Below are positions 63,001 through 64,000 of a DNA stretch of 64,000 nucleotides, in pieces. Origin of the DNA: Bacteroidota bacterium (GTDB lineage: Bacteria; Bacteroidota; Ignavibacteria; Palsa-1295); assembly GCA_030706745.1 (NCBI GenBank), contig JAUZNX010000006.1, positions 1 to 64,000 of the forward strand, given 5' to 3'. A program made the position numbers and the translations under genes. The stretch's first letter is position 1. Each line of letters begins with the position of its first letter. Under the pieces are notes generated by a model. That model was not told the DNA's origin. It was given only the letters and a program-made list of their open reading frames with translations, and ran no database searches.

Positions 63001-63763
63001 AATAAGCTCCTTGGTTCGATGAGATCTGATATGATCCCGAGATCACCTGTGATCTCACTCCATACCCGCACGATGCACCAGCACGATGCACCAGCATGAT
63101 GCACCAGCATGATGCACCAGCATGATGCACCAGCATGATGCACCAGCATGATGCACCAGCATGATGCACCAGCATGATGCACCAGCATGATGCGGGGCTC
63201 CTTCCTTGCGATGGCAAGGATTCGGAGCGCCTTCAAATGCCTCTCAGCCCTGAAAAGTTCAGAAAATCTCGAATTCGGCTCCCGCCCGTCCCCCAATTAT
63301 CCCCCAATCTGGCATCGCAATTTCCTGTGGCCCTTGGGCAGCGCAAATAATTTTATATTTAATTTTCGGATATTTTTCATGAATAAATTACGGTGTCTTT
63401 TGGCAACCCTTCGTTCGCATCGCCAGAAAGCCGATTGTGAGCCAAATTCTTAATTCGTCATTCGTAGTACGTAATTTGCGAAGAGACTCCCCTCCACCCT
63501 GTATAACGAGGTTCAACCCATCCGGCATCGCATATTTTCGATGAATTCTGCAAATAATAGTTGGGACCCATTCGACGGGTTCAGGGGCCAGGCTCCGCGC
63601 TGCGCACGTCCTGCTAAACCGGTATCGTAAGAAGTTTACGGCAGTTGTGCGAAGAATTGTCTGGATAACAGACAGGTGTTGAGAATGAGCATGTATGGAG
63701 AGCTTGCCAGCTAAGGCATGATTCTTCCCCTTTGTGGCAGGCAACAGGAAACACGCTGCCATC
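63001..63763. other. gene-poor region between rplU and the last gene
   Basis: No convincing gene in about 760 bp. It contains the 13-bp repeat array, an AT-rich stretch (63345-63390) that may hold the rplU promoter, and a simple-sequence stretch AATTCTTAATTCGTCATTCG (63446-63465). The remainder is unassigned and must contain the promoter of the gene at 63764. Confidence 0.7.
63069..63193. repeat. 13-bp tandem repeat upstream of rplU
   Basis: Nine full copies of CATGATGCACCAG (the first two read CACGATGCACCAG) plus eight bases of a tenth. Each unit holds the near-palindrome GCATGATGC. There are no spacers, so this is a microsatellite-like array and not CRISPR. It lies in the leader or promoter region of rplU-rpmA. 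Confidence 0.97.
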
Positions 63764-64000
63764 ATGACAAAACGAATCATATGGCTGATGGGGGCATTTT
63801 TCATTTTCTTTCTCTCAGCCATAGCCCCCGCACTCCGAGCCCAGGACAACCTCACGCGGCTCGTGAGCTATCAGGGCGTACTCTCCATTGGGACAGCGGG
63901 TTCTTCCGGACCGCTGCTCAATGGGGAGTATAAGCTGACGTTCCGAATCTATACCGACAGTCTTGCACAGAGTAGAATTTGGGCCGGCACGTACAATACC
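63764..64000 (+). CDS. secreted fibre-like protein, 5' part only
   Basis: Seventy-nine codons are open to the window edge. A signal peptide (MTKRIIWLMGAFFIFFLSAIAPALRA) is followed by QDNLTRLVSYQGVLSIGTAG...LLNGEYKLTFRIYTDS. This is the same N-terminal domain as in the 1,498-residue protein at 3547 (ISYQGTATSSGAAMTGQHLFTVALYAS). It is therefore probably another modular surface fibre, continuing beyond the window. The ATG fits the signal peptide. Confidence 0.82.
   Translation, partial: MTKRIIWLMGAFFIFFLSAIAPALRAQDNLTRLVSYQGVLSIGTAGSSGPLLNGEYKLTFRIYTDSLAQSRIWAGTYNT

Noticed and set aside
63069-63193. CRISPR-like array
   Set aside because: The 13-bp units are directly joined, with no spacers and no cas genes nearby.
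62885-63296. Cys/His-rich minus-strand reading frames (MLVHHAGASCWC repeats)
   Set aside because: They are the 13-bp repeat read in different frames and overlap the rplU start; composition is not protein-like.
1-64000. tRNA or rRNA genes
   Set aside because: No T-loop-like GGTTCGAATCC with matching acceptor stem and no rRNA motif was seen on either strand by eye; a tRNAscan run would settle it.

Overview
The window reads as a chromosomal segment of a Gram-negative, aerobic, non-phototrophic bacterium of the Bacteroidota/Chlorobiota neighbourhood, most like Kapabacteria or Ignavibacteria. Three things point there. Many secreted proteins end in type IX secretion (T9SS, por) C-terminal sorting domains. 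The respiratory chain has an alternative complex III (ActABCDEF) feeding an A2-type caa3 oxidase. Some intergenic regions carry TTTG / TAnnTTTG promoter-like sites of the Bacteroidota kind. The lineage is an inference from gene content; there is no rRNA in the window.

Layout. 1-2.9 kb: a restriction/defence-like remnant, with a Dam methylase N-terminal fragment, a complete DpnI-type endonuclease, a small unknown gene, a REP-associated tyrosine transposase between its own palindromes, and a 5'-truncated PD-(D/E)XK-like nuclease gene. 2.9-8.0 kb: repeat-rich intergenic DNA and a 1,498-residue secreted fibre-like protein. 8.3-11.3 kb: pntAB transhydrogenase. 11.4-14.5 kb: a dihaem cytochrome, purT and galK. 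14.6-27.9 kb: one minus-strand respiratory block in transcription order actA-B-C-D-E-F, an oxidase-linked membrane protein, SCO, then oxidase subunits II, I, III and IV. 28.1-33.2 kb: a DUF2007 protein, a small membrane protein, a cytochrome b/Rieske pair, an aldehyde dehydrogenase and a TPR protein. 33.4-40.4 kb: sucD with a histone-H1-like tail, ndk, secreted hydrolases (a six-hairpin glycosidase-like protein and NamZ), a methyltransferase, rplT and rpmI. 40.5-50.3 kb: an island of T9SS-sorted surface proteins lying between rpmI-rplT and infC-thrS, genes that are normally adjacent. 50.8-64 kb: infC, thrS, two more T9SS proteins, an FkbM methyltransferase, a flippase, an aldo/keto reductase, rpmA, rplU and the start of a second fibre-like secreted protein.

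How the genes work together. Quinol electrons can leave through ActABCDEF or through the separate cytochrome b/Rieske pair. A c-type cytochrome would carry them to the caa3 oxidase, whose CuA site is served by SCO. PntAB uses the proton gradient to make NADPH. The surface-protein genes form expanding paralogous families that share Asp-box, choice-of-anchor/ASH-like and sorting domains.

Most notable: the Dam-remnant/DpnI junction, the split infC-rpmI-rplT cluster with a dispersed repeat at the junction, the histone-like tail on SucD, and several palindromic or simple-sequence repeat families. No tRNA, rRNA or CRISPR array was found.
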